Origin: Thelephora terrestris
Taxonomy: Eukaryota; Basidiomycota; Agaricomycetes; Thelephorales; Thelephoraceae
DNA: 64,000 bases
Assembly: GCA_015956445.1 (NCBI GenBank)
Contig: WIUZ02000004.1
Span: 62,001 to 126,000, forward strand
Direction: 5' to 3'
The number at the start of each line of letters is the position of its first letter. Position 1 is the stretch's first letter. Both the position numbers and the translations under genes were made by a program. Shown here piece after piece: positions 44,543-56,082 of this stretch. The notes under the pieces are model-generated. The model was not told where the DNA came from. It did no database searches and worked only from the letters and a program-made list of their open reading frames with translations.

Positions 44543-45335
44543 TCACTCGGGGAGGACACCGCAACGGTCGATGACGCAAGGAACGCTTGGGCGTCGGCGA
44601 ATATCGTCGCTGGCGTAGCTCTGGATTTTTCGGACCACATCCATCCCCTCAATGCACTCGCCAAAAATGACGTTCCGTTTATCACACCATGTGCAGGGAT
44701 TGGTGGTGATGAAAAACTAGTGAAGAAGAGGGCGGGTGAGCGATGAGTCAAACGCAGAGTCACAGTGTAGCACGTACTTGTGAAGAATTGGTATCAGGGC
44801 CCCTGTTAGCCATGGAGAGCAGCCCTCCGCGGTTGTGTGAATAGCGAAACGACTCGTCTGGAAAAACGAAAGAGGTCAAGCACACGCGGTCCGGGGAAGT
44901 GGTGTTTGTACCTTCGAAACTGGGTCCGTAGATCGAATGGCCACCAGTGCCGTCACGCTCTGGACCGAGATCCCCACCCTGAATCATCATCTGGAGGAGT
45001 TTGTGAGCGGCGGAGAGCGAGTGACGTGACGGGTGACGAACCTCGGGGACGATGCGGTGAAAGTGGCTGCCCTTGTAGCCAAAGCCGCGTTCTCCAGTCG
45101 CGAGTTCGCGGAAGTTGCGAGAGGTTCTTGGGCAGACATCATCATAGAGCTTGAGGACGATCCGTCCGGCGGGCCTGGAGTCGATAGTGACATCGAACTG
45201 CGAGCGGACTAACGTTAGCTCGGGGAACGGATGGAGTGGTGAGGTAAAGACGCACGAATACGTTTCTGAGTGGGGGAGGGAGAGGTGGTCAGCGGCGGAA
45301 GAGGAAGAGGTGAAGGGAACTCACCCGTTGGGCAT
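44543..45335 (-). CDS. Cyclophilin-type peptidyl-prolyl isomerase, altered active site
   Basis: Small single-domain cyclophilin, a cis-trans prolyl isomerase. The ATG at 45335 gives MPNG, a 10-base microexon (45256-45265) adds NVF, and the next exon continues [20 protein letters not shown]. Then [77 protein letters not shown] and [15 protein letters not shown]. The end reads [10 protein letters not shown]. Compared with human cyclophilin A the key Arg55, Gln63, Phe113 and Trp121 are kept, but Phe60 reads Met, Leu122 reads Cys and His126 reads Asn. Fungal CypA relatives normally keep these, so isomerase activity or cyclosporin binding may be changed. Exon joins were inferred from frame and homology. 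A CTC-rich 5' leader precedes the start. Confidence 0.88.
45256..45265 (-). other. Ten-base microexon in the cyclophilin gene
   Basis: Exon 1 ends ATG CCC AAC GG before a GTGAGT donor. The next long exon starts with TTC GAT in phase 0, which does not fit exon 1 directly. The ten bases AAACGTATTC, bounded by CTCAG and GTGCGT, bring the phases together and give MPNGNVFFDVTID, the expected cyclophilin N-terminus. Confidence 0.7.
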
Positions 45336-47066
45336 TGTGAGGAGGAGGAGGAGGAGGAGTGGTGAGGGAAGGAATGCATAGTCAAGGGATTTATATTTCG
45401 AGGACCTTGACGAGCTACAAGAAGTAGCCTAGTTTGTCTCGGCCCATCTACATCAAATCTGACCGGGCGGACCCGTCCGAATGGAGACCGGCTATCCCAC
45501 AGCACCGCGCACATAATAGAAAGTGGATGGACTGAGTGAATAAGTACAGGCTCGCCAAGGGTGAAACTCGGTAGTATCCGAATGTCAGGCTAGCCAGACA
45601 GTATTGTGATCTCCTTCATTCCGGAATAGTTTCTTTTCTGAAAACTTTCGCCTCGGTGATACATTTTACCTGATTTACAAATGTGGATGCGGTAGCAGTG
45701 GATAAGAGATCCCGCGCCACACGCTGATCTCCACGAAGAACGACGGTTGAGTGTAACGCATAATGCACGTTAACGAGCCACTGCATTGTAACAGCCGAGT
45801 CTGATCTTCGCTCATTTGCCTTTCCCCAGACGTGTTTCTCCTCGTCGCGAAGATCCTTTGCCTGCCGGTTTAGACTCTTTAGGGCTACCGCTCATGTTGC
45901 GTCGCTGGCATCCTCAAGCGCGTTTCGTTCTCCAACGCGTTTCACGCCCACGGTCAAGGTAAACACAGGCCACTCTCTGCTATACGTCATTGATGACCGC
46001 CCTCAGGACTGAATGACCTAAATTGAAAGTGATCGAATCTCCTCGTGGACCTCTCACACCTTTGCGGACCACACCCGACACGGTCCCATGAACATTATCG
46101 GGATGACAGCACGGGCCTAATGCGAGGTAAAAACTGCCCAGGAACGCCACGACCCATTTCCTTCTCCCTTCCATTTAGCCACTTGGGACGTACCATCCCC
46201 GTTTGGAATCATGCAGAGTGTCTGACGACTCACTTTATTCTTCATGCTCTCCCCTGGAGGCTGGATCTCTTGCGCCGGCAATCTCCTCGACCATCTTTGC
46301 GGTGATCAACGCAACTGGACCTCATTGCATCTGTGAGGCTGTGGCCATCGTCTGGGACCCGAAGTGCACTAGTAAAGTCACCGCGCGGCGTTCCTCCTTC
46401 ATCGCCCAAAACTTTCTCGGTGTTGAGCAAACCCACCCCTTTCGAAACCGCTAATAACCGGTCCAAAGACGATTTTGCGACATTATTAAGCTGAGTTCGG
46501 CGCTCTGCGTAATTTCAAATAATAATAATCTCCTTCCGGTCATCGGGCACTTGCGCAAACGATGAGGGATCTGGTCAGCTTTCGGGTGCTGCCGCAGGTT
46601 CATGAAATCGGAAGGGGGATCCCGAACCACAAGGATCCATAACCGCGAATTTCAACTCCGATCAGTTTACGTGCAGTAGAGTGGGTCCCGATTGCGGCAA
46701 AACCCTGCCACCACCGGACCCCGAACTCGAACGAGGCCCAACTGACTTGGGCATGAAGCGACTGGCTTGAACATGATACGGCCGATTCCGTAGCATGCGG
46801 TAGTTGTGACCCCCGGCTTTTTCGGTAGTTCACCCAACGCCCCTCGATTCGGACATCGTGGTCTTTCACCGGCTACCTCGTCGGCCGAAGGCTTAAACGG
46901 CAAGGGGTTTGGAGCTCACGGAACTAGAAACTCTTATCCTTGTTACTGTCCTTGTCGGCCGAAATCCAAGGTCGAATGATGGCCATATTCACATATTTTG
47001 GCTTGGGTCGAGAAGATTTCCCAGCTGCTTCTGCTTCTCACCCCCTCTGTAGGGAGCTCTCTTTTC
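45336..47066. other. Gene-poor region between cyclophilin and DHA1 transporter
   Basis: 1.7 kb without a recognised gene, where the two flanking genes diverge. Short frames up to 108 codons occur on both strands but look random. It must hold both promoters. No mobile element was identified in it. Confidence 0.5.
45341..45359 (+). repeat. (GGA)n microsatellite in the cyclophilin 5' leader
   Basis: Six GGA units on the plus strand, read as a TCC-rich tract in the transcript directly upstream of the cyclophilin ATG. Pyrimidine-rich leaders are common in well-expressed fungal genes. Confidence 0.85.
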
Positions 47067-49424
47067 ATGTGCGACCAAACGCTTTGCAACCAAAAGGGAT
47101 CCGTCTCCTCTCGGAACTCGGAGGCGGCCAGCGAGTTGCCAAATAAGGATACACTGGCACACGACCACGACGATTGGCTGTCGTCGAACGCATCGAACGT
47201 CACCCCAAGCACAAATACTGGCGTGCTTATTGTGGACTGGGATGGCCCAGATGATCCATCTAACCCCAAGAAGTAAGTTCGTCCCGTCGATTTACGACCT
47301 CCGTGCGACAGTCGTTGGCTGACCTCCGTTCATTGCAGTTGGTCCTTCAAAAAGAAATGGGGTGCAACCGCCATTGTGTCGGCCTTTGCATTCGTTAGCC
47401 CCGTTTCATCCTCTATGGTGGCCCCAGTCAGCAATCAAATTGCCGCAGAATTTGCGATAACTAGCGAGCCGGTGGTCGCAATAACCGTAACGGCCTTCGT
47501 CTTGGCGCAAGGTAGGACGCATCTACTAGTGAATCGTTTGATAACGTTGATGTCGTTTCACCAAGCTCTGGGCCCACTAGTTTTTGGTCCCATGTCCGAG
47601 GTAAATATATCCTGACAGCGGACACGTTTATCAGCCAGCAATCAACGCTTACCTCTTACCGATTTTGTGCAAATGTTTACTAGCTTTACGGAAGGCAAGT
47701 CACTGAGTTACGGCTCGTGCCGATAAACCAGATCCTGATCGACAATTCAAACTAGGTCCCGTGTCCTCCCAGTCGCTAATGTGTGGTATCTTGGTATGGT
47801 GTTCTCTTTCATATCATTTTCAACGTTCACATCTCGGCAATGTGAATTACGGTCAACTAACTTGTTTGCGCTTGACAGCGTGGAATCTGGGGTGTGGGTT
47901 TGCACGAAATACAGAAGAGTTGATCGCTTTCCGGTTCCTCTCGGGTTTAGGCGGCAGCGCTGCACTTTCCGTACGTATTACCCCACGTGTGTGCTTTGTT
48001 CAAAGCTGATTCGTTGAGTTGGTTGATAGATCTGTGGCGGCGTGATTTCTGACACATGGCTCCCAGAGCAACGGGGGATGGCGATGGGTTTGTACACCCT
48101 CGCCCCGTTTCTCGGACCTGTGGTTGGACCGATGGCGGGTTCTTGGATAGCAGAAAAGTCGACGTGGCAATGGGTTTTCTGGTCGACCAGCATTTTCGAC
48201 GGCTTTGTCCAGCTATTAGGTTTCCTGTACCTGAACGAAAGTACGTATTTCGAGCTCCACATTATGCAAGGTGACTAACTGCTCTCGTTCGTAGCGTATG
48301 CACCCGTTCTGTTGGAGCGCAAAGCGAAGATGATCAGAAAAGTCCTCAGTGATACAGAAAAGGGGTGTCAATTACAGGAAGTCATAACAATCTACACAAG
48401 TGCGGACAGACAGTAAGTCAATCGAGCGCTTTCTGGGCTTCTTTTCTAGACAATAACCACGGCGCTATGGCAGTTGGAAAGTATTGTTCAAGAAGGCACT
48501 CACACGTCCGTTCGTCTTCTTCCGGGAGTGGATTATCCAGATCCTTGGTCTCTACACGATGTTCGTGTACGGACTGCTCTATCTTTTCCTCAATACCTTG
48601 CCGACAATCTTCCGGGAGGTGTACCACGAGAGACCCGGGATTGCCGGACTGAATTACATCGCACTTGGAATCGGTATCACCGGTGCATCGCAGACCTCCG
48701 CAGCCGTCACGGATAAGCTGTACGCCAGATTGAAGGCCAAATACGGAACGGGGAAACCAGAATTCCGGATGTGTAGGTCTCCCCTTCAACTTCCATTCTT
48801 CTCTGAACCTTATTTCCTGATCCCCATTGGATGCCACAGTGGCCCTCTACCCGTCGGGAATCCTGATACCGCTCGGGTTATTGATCACTGGATGGACGGT
48901 CGAGAATAAAGCGCATTGGATTGGTGCGGACGTTGTGGGTGCGATCTGATTATTGGGTTCAATCCGTTGATTTCCCTGGACGTAGGGTCTAACCCTCGTT
49001 GGGGCGGGGGTCATTCTCGTCTTCCAAGGCATTCAAACGTACATTATAGACTCGTACTCGCTGCATTCCGCTTCTGGTGAACCAGCTTCTTCATTCGCTC
49101 GAAGAACCGCTGACTGAGCTTCCTAACGCTTGTAGCCCTCGCCGCAGTTTACGTCCTGCGGTCAATTGCTGGTTTCGGTTTCCCCATATTTGCACCAGAA
49201 TTGTACAAATCCCTGGGCTATGGGTTGGGCAACACGATTTTAGCGGCGGTTGCCTTCGTCATCGGTGTCCCCGCGTGCGTGACATTAGTTCCCTTGACCC
49301 CATCGTAGCTGCCCCTGACTTGAAGGCCCTTAGCCCAATACTACTCTGGAAATTTGGAGAAAGGATACGCAACGCGAGCTTTTACGCCGTAAAGACACCT
49401 CCGCTAACAGGAGGTTTGTGCTGA
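47067..49424 (+). CDS. MFS drug:H+ antiporter (DHA1 family)
   Basis: Proton-driven exporter of the 12-helix DHA1 group (fungal multidrug or polyamine carriers). The ATG at 47067 starts a polar N-terminus ending in the family signature VDWDGPDDPSNPKNW. The helices follow in small exons: KKWGATAIVSAFAFVSPVSS, ITSEPVVAITVTAFVLAQAL, GPLVFGPMSE, a short exon with LYGR, then LTAWNLGCGFARNTEELIAF, RFLSGLGGSAALS, GVISDTWLPEQRGMAMGLYT, LAPFLGPVVGPMAGSWIAEK and TWQWVFWSTSIFDGFVQLLG. The second half has KALTRPFVFFREWIIQILGL, YGLLYLFLNTLPTIFREVYH, RPGIAGLNYIALGIGITGAS and LAAVYVLRSIAGFGFPIFAP. The end reads LLLWKFGERIRNASFYAVKT. About ten introns. The substrate is unknown. A 292-base gap with no gene separates it from the next gene, which converges. 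Confidence 0.87.
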
Positions 49425-49716
49425 GGTATCCCCTTGACATCATATAGACTAGACATCTTTGTATTATATTGAAGTTAGCATCGATCACATAGCAGGTACA
49501 TACAGATTAAGGCAACGGGTGTTCACTATCTTACATACGGTTCCTACAAGGGCGCAATAGGCTACAAGCTGAAATAAGGATAAGCAAGGTATCGCAGGTA
49601 CCACTGGAGTACACCATAACGGACGGTAGGCGCTGCCTGACCAAGAGGTCCAAGTGGAGGACGGGGCATAACAGGCATGATGATCATAAGGGAACCGGGA
49701 CGTGACTAGGACCCTT

Positions 49717-50547
49717 CTAGCGTGCCTTGAGCTGTCTCAACTGTGCCTGGACTTCCCGGATATTTCCTCTGTTCCATTCTCCGACCCAACCCTGTGTACC
49801 GGTTGACCACACTTGGGCGGTGCTAACGGACATGCTGCGACGGTTCCTGACCGCGGGGGTTGGCCGAGCAGTGGCCAAAGGAGTAGGGTGTATCGGAACG
49901 GGGAAGATGAGTTCAGAGGGAACGTTTTCGCCGAAGGTACGGTTAATCTTGCTCATCTTCTTACGTTTTGCGTCCACTTCCTTCTTCTGGTGGAAGAGGG
50001 CGTTGGAGTTTGGGGTCATTGGACTCAGGGGAAAGTCATCAATGTCGAAAGTCGGAGGAGAGGTAAGTGGGCTGAGTTGGGGTTTCTTGATACGGTGGTC
50101 ATCCGGAGATACCAGCACAGGGTTGAGGTGGAGAACGAGGGGAGGTGGACGGTGGACGTCCTTGGACCGGCGAGGCGCAGGGATAGAGCGGGTGGAAGGC
50201 AGATCCACGGAGGATGAAGACATGTTGCCTGGGAGTGAGAGGGATGAAGTGGAAGATGAAGCCGAATGAACCATCGCGGGATATCCAAAGATCGAGGCTT
50301 GGCGGCGTGACCGCTTGAGTGACTTGACCGACTCGGCTGAGGAGGTGGAGGCGAAGGAAGGAGTCGGGGAGCTGGTGCGCGACTCAATGGGAAGGAACGA
50401 GAGCTGAATCTCTGCAGTGGTTTCAAGCAGATAGGGTGTGGTACCAAGGACCTGCCCCAGTTTTCTAGTAGATTTGATTAACCGGGACTTTTGGTTAAAG
50501 TCGAGGTGGTTCGATGTTGGTGGTGGTGGCAAGTAGCTCTGGCTCAT
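49717..50547 (-). CDS. Serine/proline-rich conserved basidiomycete protein
   Basis: A 276-codon uninterrupted frame, unusual among these intron-rich genes. The N-terminus has SRLIKSTRKLGQVLGTTPYL and LLETTAEIQLSFLP; the middle is a low-complexity Ser/Pro-rich stretch (SASSSTSSLSLPGNMSSSSV). The C-terminus has KKMSKINRTFGENVPSELIF, NRRSMSVSTAQVWSTGTQGW and VGEWNRGNIREVQAQLRQLK. The RKLGxVLGTTPxLLE and RTxGENVPxELxF motifs recur, to my memory, in unnamed mushroom proteins. No enzymatic domain or membrane segment is seen. It is probably a mostly disordered cytoplasmic or nuclear protein with two short conserved ends. The function is unknown. Frames on the opposite strand here are shadows. Confidence 0.75.
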   Translation of the reverse strand: MSQSYLPPPPTSNHLDFNQKSRLIKSTRKLGQVLGTTPYLLETTAEIQLSFLPIESRTSSPTPSFASTSSAESVKSLKRSRRQASIFGYPAMVHSASSSTSSLSLPGNMSSSSVDLPSTRSIPAPRRSKDVHRPPPLVLHLNPVLVSPDDHRIKKPQLSPLTSPPTFDIDDFPLSPMTPNSNALFHQKKEVDAKRKKMSKINRTFGENVPSELIFPVPIHPTPLATARPTPAVRNRRSMSVSTAQVWSTGTQGWVGEWNRGNIREVQAQLRQLKAR

Positions 50548-52720
50548 GGTAGTTGCTGCTGTGTAAAGCTGATGGAAGAAGGATGTGCGCGTGAGAGGTT
50601 GCGGATGGAGGGGGATAGACTGTCAAGACTCACTGTGAGGAAGTAAAGGGGATGGTGCAAAGCGTACAATGAAAACAGACCGGTGAAAGGCAGGGGGGTT
50701 ATTATAAGTAGTCGTGAGGGCGTAATGGATGATCGATGATTCAGTGCGTGGAGGCTGGGCGGACGATGAGACAAAAGATCTTGAAGCGAATTCAAATAGG
50801 GACCGTAGCAAACTACAATAAACAATGGCCGTATGGTCCGAATTATATCGGCGTCGTCACGTCGCAGGCCATTGTTCGTCAAAGATGGTCTTTGAGAAGA
50901 AATGCTGATCCACGTGGCTTCGATCAAATTCCTCATTCACCGTCCTCCCGCTTCCTCTTCAGGGGCTTCAATGGCACAGATCCCTCAACTCTTATCGTTT
51001 GGATGAAACGGGCTCATCTACAAGAGAAAGGCATCGATTTCCCCCTCCAAACCATGGGCATGCCTGGATTACTGGTGGGCCTCCAAACCACACCGCTATT
51101 GGCAAATCGCGTCTGCGACCGCCGCAGACCAACAAGAGCCATCACACCATGAATGGCCTTTAATCCTTGGCTCTCGTTTCGCCTTCGTTGGTTATATTAT
51201 TCATTTCCACTCTCGGACACGAGGACCCGGTTTCATAACGCGAAGTGGGCCATGAGCGGGAATCACTCCCTCTAACGGTTCGCAAATAAATTGATAATCT
51301 TCGCGATTTTCACATTTCCATTCGTGCTTCTTCTAGATGCCGTTTCGATGCCTGACTGGAACGTTATATCCGATCGAGGTCAGGTCTAGAAGACGAGATT
51401 GGCCCATAATCAGCGGTCCTTTAAGCTTCGCCTCAGGCGAGGGGAGTCATTTCTGGAGGCCTGGAGAATGAGATGAGCGTTTGCGCTTGGCGGATCAACG
51501 TCAAGGTCCAACGGTTACAGGATTTCTCTGACGTTTGCCCACGAACGCGACTGAACAGCCCACCCAGAGGTAAATCTGAGGGGTATTAGATTTCCCTGTG
51601 TGGTTCTTATGGAGATCACACCCACGTCAGTCAAAGAAGTGCTTCAGCCATCAATGGGAGTCGGTGGGGCGCCCACCTCCGTTACCCAGGTTGAACATCA
51701 CAGCCGGCATCACTGTTCTAAACATCTGTTGACCGCGACAGGTATGCGGTGCACTTGGTATCCGTGGCTGACTCGTGCTTGATGACGACCTATCAAGCAG
51801 TTACCTGGATCTTCGTTCGACCCAAAGAGACTTCGTGACAACGGATAAATTATCCATCCGGTTCTTTGCAGTGAGCACGCGAATGAATACATGAGCCTTC
51901 TTCATGTGTGCCATCCAAAGATATCCTGTCGAAACACGAGACATTCATCGCGAGTCCATTCATTCATAAACTTCCTGTCGCTGTGTTTGATAGTTACATT
52001 ACAATGCATAAACCGCTGTGAGCATACCGGTGACTCACCACTGGTAGTCAGCAATTCAACGAAGGGGACCAGAGAACACGATTAACGGCATCGACGGCTC
52101 TTGTCGGTCTCCAAGCAAGGACCTGCGACGGCGCCAGAGCGTGATAACCGACGTTGGCAAAATGGCATGAAACAGAGGACGTGGCGCTATGGTCATACCT
52201 GGGTCATACGTAGGAGATCATTCGCTGGCTTCGATCTATTCGGCGGTAAGCCACCTCAACGTTACCTTACCAACCGGTGCTCGGGACGATGGGGGCTGGT
52301 GTGTCTTGGAACTTCACAGCCAACGCCCAGCCGAAGGGATCCAGTCTGGGCACTGATCCTCCAGGGTCTGAAGAGACTCAAAACGGCGTGGGGGCCATAG
52401 AAAGGCTTTGGGAGGACTAATAGTCCTGTTAGCCCATAGCCACAACCAAAGTTGGGCTAGTATGGTTGTGGCGCCTGCAACAGCTGCAGTCGAGGCCCCA
52501 TGCGCGACTATAATGAGGACACAGCCGCCATTGCTGAGGGCGCTGGCGCGGCCAATGCCGGATTTTATGTGGCGGAACTGTGATCAGAAACCCCAGAGAT
52601 CATGCATCGTGCATCAACTTTCAACTCGCGCTCAGCACTGGATGATCCAACGTGAGGGTAAACCAACTACCTATCGTGCTGAGAATGCAGTCTTCGTGGA
52701 GTAATCACAATTACAATGGC
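50548..52720. other. Gene-poor region without recognised genes
   Basis: Over 2 kb with only short, unrelated open frames (longest 138 codons at 50736-51152, no recognisable motif). A possible TATA sequence for the serine-rich gene (minus CTTATAATAA) lies near 50700. Near 52414-52471 there are two small inverted repeats. The region could contain degraded transposons, but I could not assign any. Confidence 0.45.
52440..52471 (+). repeat. Short hairpin, CCACAACCA/TGGTTGTGG
   Basis: A perfect nine-base inverted repeat with arms at 52440-52448 and 52463-52471, around a 14-base loop. The palindrome GGACTAATAGTCC sits just upstream at 52414-52426. Both lie about 250 bases from the foldback element below and may be part of older mobile DNA. 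Confidence 0.6.
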
Positions 52721-53292
52721 ACCATTACGGTAGGTGGGATGGCCACGGCTGAATTCCGCGCGATAACTTGCATTAGGTAACCTGCTGGCAAAGTTCTATG
52801 GCCATAGTAATGGGACTTTCGGCCGCGCTCCTGGTCTCCCAGAGTCCCCACCCAATTTTATGATAGCTCAGTACGAAATCTGTATTCTAAATATTTATAG
52901 GACTCTCGAACTTGGGTCCTATTTTCAGAGAACTTATCCTGGGTTGCCGAGTCGCGGCGCGACACGGCTGTCACCGATCGGACCTTAAACCCTGCGGCCG
53001 CCAAATTTAAAGTCCGATTAATCTCGCCACCAGGCGTCGAGGCAATTTTTGGAAGAGAAAAACTCCATTCCACAAATAGAAGAGGCTCTCAGGTGACTCA
53101 AAACAGGAAATCAACTAACTGTATCAGGGTGCATACTACCATAAAAATAAAAAAATGAGTGGGGAGGCACGGCCGAAAGTCCCATCGGACTTTGCCGGCA
53201 GCCGCAGTCAATCAGGTCACGTTACCTAATGCAAGAGTTATCGCAGGTTATCGCGCGGAATTCGGCCGTGGCCATCCTGCCTACCGTAGCAC
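52721..53292. mobile_element. Foldback/MITE-like DNA element
   Basis: Two inverted arms of about 100-120 bases lie at about 52721-52830 and 53170-53292. The left arm has TACGGTAGGTGGGATGGCC, GAATTCCGCGCGATAAC, GCATTAGGTAAC and GGGACTTTCGGCC; the right arm shows the same blocks in the same order on the minus strand. The arms differ by small changes: the right one has an extra GATAACCT-type repeat and a longer stretch after GGTAAC. The core of about 340 bases has no coding capacity. This fits a non-autonomous DNA transposon (MITE). A target-site duplication could not be fixed: the flanks share only the ATGG-type ends. The divergence of the arms suggests an old insertion. Confidence 0.75.
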
Positions 53293-53555
53293 CATACAGC
53301 CCTGGGCTCTCCCGGATGCGAAATGAGGACCTGCCCAGGGTCCTCATTGATTAGATTGCATTATCTAAGTAAAAGAAATTACAGAAAAGATCAAGGATGC
53401 TACGAGGTACACGAGTCATTGGAGATCGTAGAGTCACTCATGGGTGCTTAGAGTTCGTGGAGATGTTCGTGAGAAATCATAAAGAAAACTGTCCGAAGCA
53501 TCAAGCTTCACGGAGTGCAGGAGAACGCGAGGGAGAAGAGGGGCGTTGCGAGTGT

Positions 53556-54985
53556 CTAACCCAACGCCAATGGCAAAAATGGAATCGGATACAAATTTTG
53601 TGTTGTTTCGTTAATGTACTGTTGAGAGAGGCATCAGTGTGATGGCCGGGTGCGAGCGAGAAGGGAACACAAACATTGCGCTTTATGCACATTCCACCTC
53701 CTGAGGGGCTATTCCTGGTATTAATGCATGAATCTGACGAGTTGATGAGAACATACCCAATGTGCGGACAATGGACCTGGGGACGATATGGGATCATGCC
53801 TGGTGAGGGATGAGCATTGGACGTTGGCGTTGGCGAAAACTATGGGCGTTATGTCACCTTTATGGATGTATCTACACATGGCTATGTATGCACGGAATGA
53901 TTATGAGCACAGAAATTTTATAGGGTAAGGGTAATTACTCACCGGTATCACCACCCCACTCATAGACCTTCCCCATTGGTGTTTGATTGTAGACAAAATC
54001 CAGACATGCTTGAGTAGAGTTGTACTGCTGGAGAGAACCAGTGCAATAAACTTCATGCTGTTGACAGATGTCTATGGCTGCTCGAAGATGCATGAGGCCA
54101 TCAACGTCCTTGCATTTGCCGGCAAGTGATCCGAGTTCTTGCTCCAGCTGGGGCTGGAGGAACGGTTTGATGTAGTCCCACGCCCACTCAAGGCGCCGAA
54201 AAGTGATGTCATACTGGGCGATCAATCCAGAAGCATTGTCAAACAGGAACCACACTGTAGCCTCGCTGTAAGACAACTTTTCGATTTATCCTCTGATACT
54301 GCACCTTACCGTCGGTCTGGATGGGGATTGTAACAGGACCCCAATCAAAGCTGCGGAGGCTACTGAACGAGATGATGGGAGGGTTGATGGCTAATTCCCT
54401 GTAATGAATGTATAGGTCAGTCGCCGCCAATGGATGTGCAAGAGGCGGATTGCCAACGTGATTGTCGCATTCCCTGGAACTCCTAGGAGCCTCGTAGTGT
54501 TGATGTTCCCCACGGAAGCAAATAACCCAAAGATATACTACGCAACGGCGTGAGAACGCGCAACGTAAGTGATGGACGATAGTGTGAACCTCAGTATTCA
54601 ACTCCCTGCCTTCATACGAATTTGTGACTAATTCTCGGGGTCAGTAGTGCGACCGCGTATCAGGGAGGGCACCAACACACCATCGACCCTTCCTATGACT
54701 GTGGATGTTGTCGGTGAGAGAACTGCCGAGCCCCGTGTAGGAAGCGTGGACATACCGTCAGGAGTAAACCCAGTGTAGTTGATCTCAGCACTGTTGTTTG
54801 GTAAGACACGAGGCTGCCGAATCCTAAAAACCGAGTACCTACGCAATCTGTTCTATGCGAGGCCAGGTGAAGTCACTGGAGAACTGGGCGACTGCTCCCA
54901 ACATTTGCTGCGCTGTGATGACGGAGTAGGCGGCATGAAAATATACAAGGAAGGAGAGAACAGCGAGCAGGAGGTGGCCAGCCAT
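53556..54985 (-). CDS. Secreted cysteine-containing protein of unknown function
   Basis: The ATG at 54985 starts MAGHLLLAVLSFLVYFHAAY, a clear signal peptide, followed by VITAQQMLGAVAQF and DFTWPRIEQ. Later exons read AEINYTGFTPD, VIGRVDGVLVPSLIR, INPPIISFSSLRSFDWGPVT, ATVWFLFDNASGLIAQYDIT and RRLEWAWDYIKPFLQPQLEQ. Then DICQQHEVYCTGSLQQYNST, ACLDFVYNQTPMGKVYEWGG, DTAMCRYIHKGMIPYRPQVH, CPHIGNSPSGGGMCIKR and a last exon YINETTQNLYPIPFLPLALG with stop at 53556. The ICxxHxxYCTGxxQQY and CxYIHxxMxPxRPxVHCPHIG blocks with spaced Cys are, as far as I recall, shared by unnamed fungal secreted proteins. N-glycosylation sites (NST, NET) fit secretion. One or two middle joins (near 54400-54650) are uncertain. 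The function is unknown. Confidence 0.72.
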
Positions 54986-56082
54986 TATTGGGGAGGGAAT
55001 GGACGGAACGAGGGGCAACTTTCCCGTGGGTCGAGTTTTTGAGGGACACGGACATGCCGATCAGACAAATCGGAACGGAAATTTGTTGGCGTGTTTGTAC
55101 ACGATGCGCGCCCTGTGCCTGTCGGGGGAACGTCACCACACAACCGGCCGTTCAGGAACGTTGTGCTAACAGGGCGCAGACGCCGCGCGTGGTATCAACG
55201 CATTCACCCGCCTAGCGCTTCTCGGTCACCTTTCAGCTCTTTACAACACAATGTAAATCTCGAGGGAGGAAGGGTAGCTATGTTCTTACCATGGTGTCCA
55301 TTCAAAATTAGAACAATCACACCAGGGTGTGGGTAAACGCACACCATCATTCATGCCTCGTTCCAGGTGGAACCTGCATCGTTGCGACCTCGAGGCAGCC
55401 AGAAACGGTTACTGTTTCTCGCATCCCCAGTCGCACACTCTTATCACCCACCGGTGTGTCCTATACCAGGGAACGTTCCCGGTGGCGCCGGAGTTTTGTA
55501 CTTGTTTTGTGCGGTGAAAAAAAATCGGCTCTGGTGGGTGCAGGTTTTCGCATGGTTGACTGCCGTCACAAACGGGTATGCCATCGTGATGTCGGGAGGG
55601 TCAATCGGATGGTCCGCACTCCAGCAAGTGACGAGCTGTGTTCGTCATCGTAAGCCGTCCGGGACCAGGCAAACGTGAGGCAAACGTGTGAGCTAGGCGA
55701 AGATCTGACCAGGGTCGCATTCGACGTTGGTGCTCGATTGAAGCGCGAAGGTTGAAGAGAGATTACCGCCGGTTCACGGCACGAAGAATGACAGCGGCGG
55801 CACGTGACAGTCCAGGTGTCTCCGTTGCGGCTGGTCGGCCTCTCACTCTTCTGCGTCCAAATCGAAAACCACGTAGATCGCGCCAAACCTCCACAACGAT
55901 TATAGAGAGAGTCAAGGTCGACTCGTGTTCCATGATACACTGAGGCATATCTCAACTTAATTTTTCCATACGAAGTGTGTTCTTCCCCTTCGCTATCGAC
56001 GTGACGAACCGCTGACGTGGGGTGTTATATCAGTCTCATAATGTAAACCTCCGCTTCGCCGTTCACTGAACGCTTCTCACAG
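54986..56082. other. Intergenic region upstream of the P5A ATPase
   Basis: About 1.1 kb between two divergently transcribed genes. Frames of up to 129 codons on both strands overlap each other and match nothing recognised. The start exon of the ATPase may lie here: no in-frame ATG was found between the TAA at 56044-56046 and the first conserved residues. Confidence 0.45.

Noticed and set aside
49727-50269. 180- and 134-codon plus-strand frames opposite the serine-rich protein
   Set aside because: Low-complexity shadows of the Ser/Pro-rich coding strand without motifs of their own.
55566-55955. 129-codon minus-strand frame between the secreted protein and the P5A ATPase
   Set aside because: No similarity to a known family, atypical composition, and overlapped by frames of similar length on the other strand.
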